Of a stretch of 15,061 bases of DNA, positions 14,185 through 15,061 are shown piece after piece (within the stretch, counting starts at the first letter, position 1; each line of letters begins with the position of its first letter). Origin of the DNA: Cellulomonas sp. GTDB lineage: Bacteria > Actinomycetota > Actinomycetes > Actinomycetales > Cellulomonadaceae. The position numbers and the translations under genes are program-made. The notes beneath the pieces are model-generated. The model made no database searches and was not told the DNA's origin. It saw only the letters and a list, made by a program, of their open reading frames with translations. The DNA lies in assembly GCA_031178805.1 (NCBI GenBank), contig JAPSIJ010000020.1, positions 1 to 15,061 of the forward strand, in the 5' to 3' direction.

Positions 14185-14228
14185 GCCGCGACGACGGCGC
14201 ACGAGATCTCGTGCGCCGTCGTCGCGGC
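14185..14228. terminator. Perfect 44-bp palindrome between convergent genes, probable bidirectional terminator
   Basis: Bases 14185-14206 and 14207-14228 are exact reverse complements, centred on AGATCT (14204-14209). The arms begin GCCGCGACGACGG and continue CGCACGAGA. As RNA this gives about 20 base pairs around a GATC loop in either direction. It lies between the symporter stop (14163) and the stop of the minus-strand gene (14250). There is no T-run on either side, as with the tail-less terminators proposed for high-GC bacteria. Confidence 0.75.
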
Positions 14229-14249
14229 GCTGCCGCCGTCGGGGCGTGC

Positions 14250-15061
14250 TCACGCGACGCCGGCGGCGGCGAGCGCGCGGCGGAGGGGGTCGGTGCGCCA
14301 GGCGTCGTCCCACGTCCACCGCACGACGCGGAGGCCGAGCGCGCGCAGCTGGTCCTCCCGCTGCTTCTCGGCCCACACGGCGTCCTCCGCGGCGCGACCG
14401 TCCGCCACGCCGTCGGCGCGGTACTTCAGCCGGCCGTCGAACTCGCCGACCACGCGCAGCCCCGGCCACCAGAAGTCGACCCGGGCCACCAGCTCGCCGC
14501 CGTCGCGCACCTCGTGCTGCAGCACCGGCAGCGGCAGCCCGAGCTCGTGCACCCGGGCACGGCTCAGCGACTCCCCGACCGACTCCGCGAGAGGCGAGGC
14601 CGCGGCCAGCACCCGCCGCGCCTGCCGGCTCCCCCGCTCGCCCCGGACCCGCTCCAGCTCCCGCTCGAGCGCGGCGTCGTCGACCAGGCCGGTGCGCAGC
14701 GCGTGGTCCGCCGCCACCAGCGCGCCGGCGAACGACCACGTGCGGGCCAGGTCCACCACGGTCCGCGCCGGGGTCGTGCAGCGCAGGCCGTCCACCGCCG
14801 ACACCGCGGCCGCCCGCGACACGGTGTGCCGCCGCACCCCCGGCGTCGAGCGGCCGCCGCTGCGCCGGCCGACGAGCACGTGCACCGCCGGCGGCCACGA
14901 CCCGAGCCGCGGCAGCCCGTGCAGCACCGCCGCGGAGTCGTGCGAGAACACCGGGTCGCGCAGCCGGCGCCCCGCGGCGAGCACCACCCGCCGGTAGCGT
15001 TCCGCCGGGTCGAGCGCCGCCCACTCGGCGGCGTCCGCGTACGCGCCGTACCGCACCCGCA
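14250..15061 (-). CDS. DUF559/Vsr-like nuclease-fold protein with possible AbiEi-like N-terminal region (5' end cut)
   Basis: The frame is open to the right edge, so the N-terminus is probably missing; a GTG at 15056 is the first possible start seen but is likely internal. Counting from it, 268 residues are visible. The C-terminal part resembles DUF559, a relative of very-short-patch-repair endonucleases: ESLSR (162-166), VDFWWPGLRVVGEFDG (193-208) with Lys211-Tyr212, then EKQREDQLRALGLRVVRWTW (230-249). Candidate metal-site residues are Glu162, Asp194, Glu205/Asp207 and Lys211. The N-terminal part (FSHDSAAVLHGLP; CTTPARTVVDLAR) looks like the AbiEi-type antitoxin domain often fused to DUF559 in Actinobacteria. 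No toxin partner is visible. Function is unknown; nuclease activity is inference from fold resemblance. Confidence 0.8.
   Translation of the reverse strand, partial: RVRYGAYADAAEWAALDPAERYRRVVLAAGRRLRDPVFSHDSAAVLHGLPRLGSWPPAVHVLVGRRSGGRSTPGVRRHTVSRAAAVSAVDGLRCTTPARTVVDLARTWSFAGALVAADHALRTGLVDDAALERELERVRGERGSRQARRVLAAASPLAESVGESLSRARVHELGLPLPVLQHEVRDGGELVARVDFWWPGLRVVGEFDGRLKYRADGVADGRAAEDAVWAEKQREDQLRALGLRVVRWTWDDAWRTDPLRRALAAAGVA

Noticed and set aside
12397..15024. 875-codon minus-strand frame opposite the symporter and through the DUF559-type gene
   Set aside because: It covers the symporter antisense, and the overlapping frame 14250-15061 is the one with recognisable motifs. The composition is Ala/Arg/Gly/His-biased.

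Overview
The window is very GC-rich, with strong G/C preference at third codon positions. It carries the S10-spc ribosomal protein cluster of a high-GC Gram-positive bacterium. Several features point to an actinobacterium: a zinc-ribbon (type Z) S14, S3 with a long disordered tail, adk directly after secY, and a DUF485 protein paired with an acetate/monocarboxylate-type symporter. Micrococcales (Cellulomonas-like) would be my guess, but this is inference from general resemblance and not something the sequence proves.

Bases 1-11722 are one tightly packed block read on the minus strand. In transcription order it runs rpsJ, rplC, rplD, rplW, rplB, rpsS, rplV, rpsC, rplP, rpmC, rpsQ, rplN, rplX, rplE, rpsN (type Z), rpsH, rplF, rplR, rpsE, rpmD, rplO, secY, adk (cut by the window edge). 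Many junctions are stop/start overlaps (ATGA, GTGA, TGATG), so translational coupling is likely. The larger gaps lie at rplO-secY (240 nt), rpsN-rpsH (82 nt, with a 17-bp hairpin), rpsQ-rplN (81 nt) and rplV-rpsS (56 nt). The products build both ribosomal subunits (S10, S19, S3, S17, S14, S8, S5; L3, L4, L23, L2, L22, L16, L29, L14, L24, L5, L6, L18, L30, L15), plus the SecY translocon pore and adenylate kinase.

Bases 11723-12211 are the only long gene-free stretch. It is a divergent regulatory region: a roughly 250-nt rpsJ leader rich in inverted repeats, a putative S10 promoter with a palindrome over its -35, and on the other strand a putative promoter and a strong hairpin ahead of the DUF485 gene.

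Bases 12212-14163 (plus strand) hold a two-gene unit, a DUF485 small membrane protein and a sodium:solute symporter of the ActP/MctC type, overlapping by one base. A perfect 44-bp palindrome (14185-14228) separates it from a convergent minus-strand gene (14250 to beyond the right edge) for a protein with a C-terminal DUF559/Vsr-like nuclease-fold domain.

No mobile element, CRISPR array, tRNA, rRNA or phage gene is visible, and gene content and order are conventional. The most notable points are an approximately 84-residue lysine/alanine-rich extension on L15, the rpsJ leader with mutually exclusive hairpins, and several strong intergenic palindromes.
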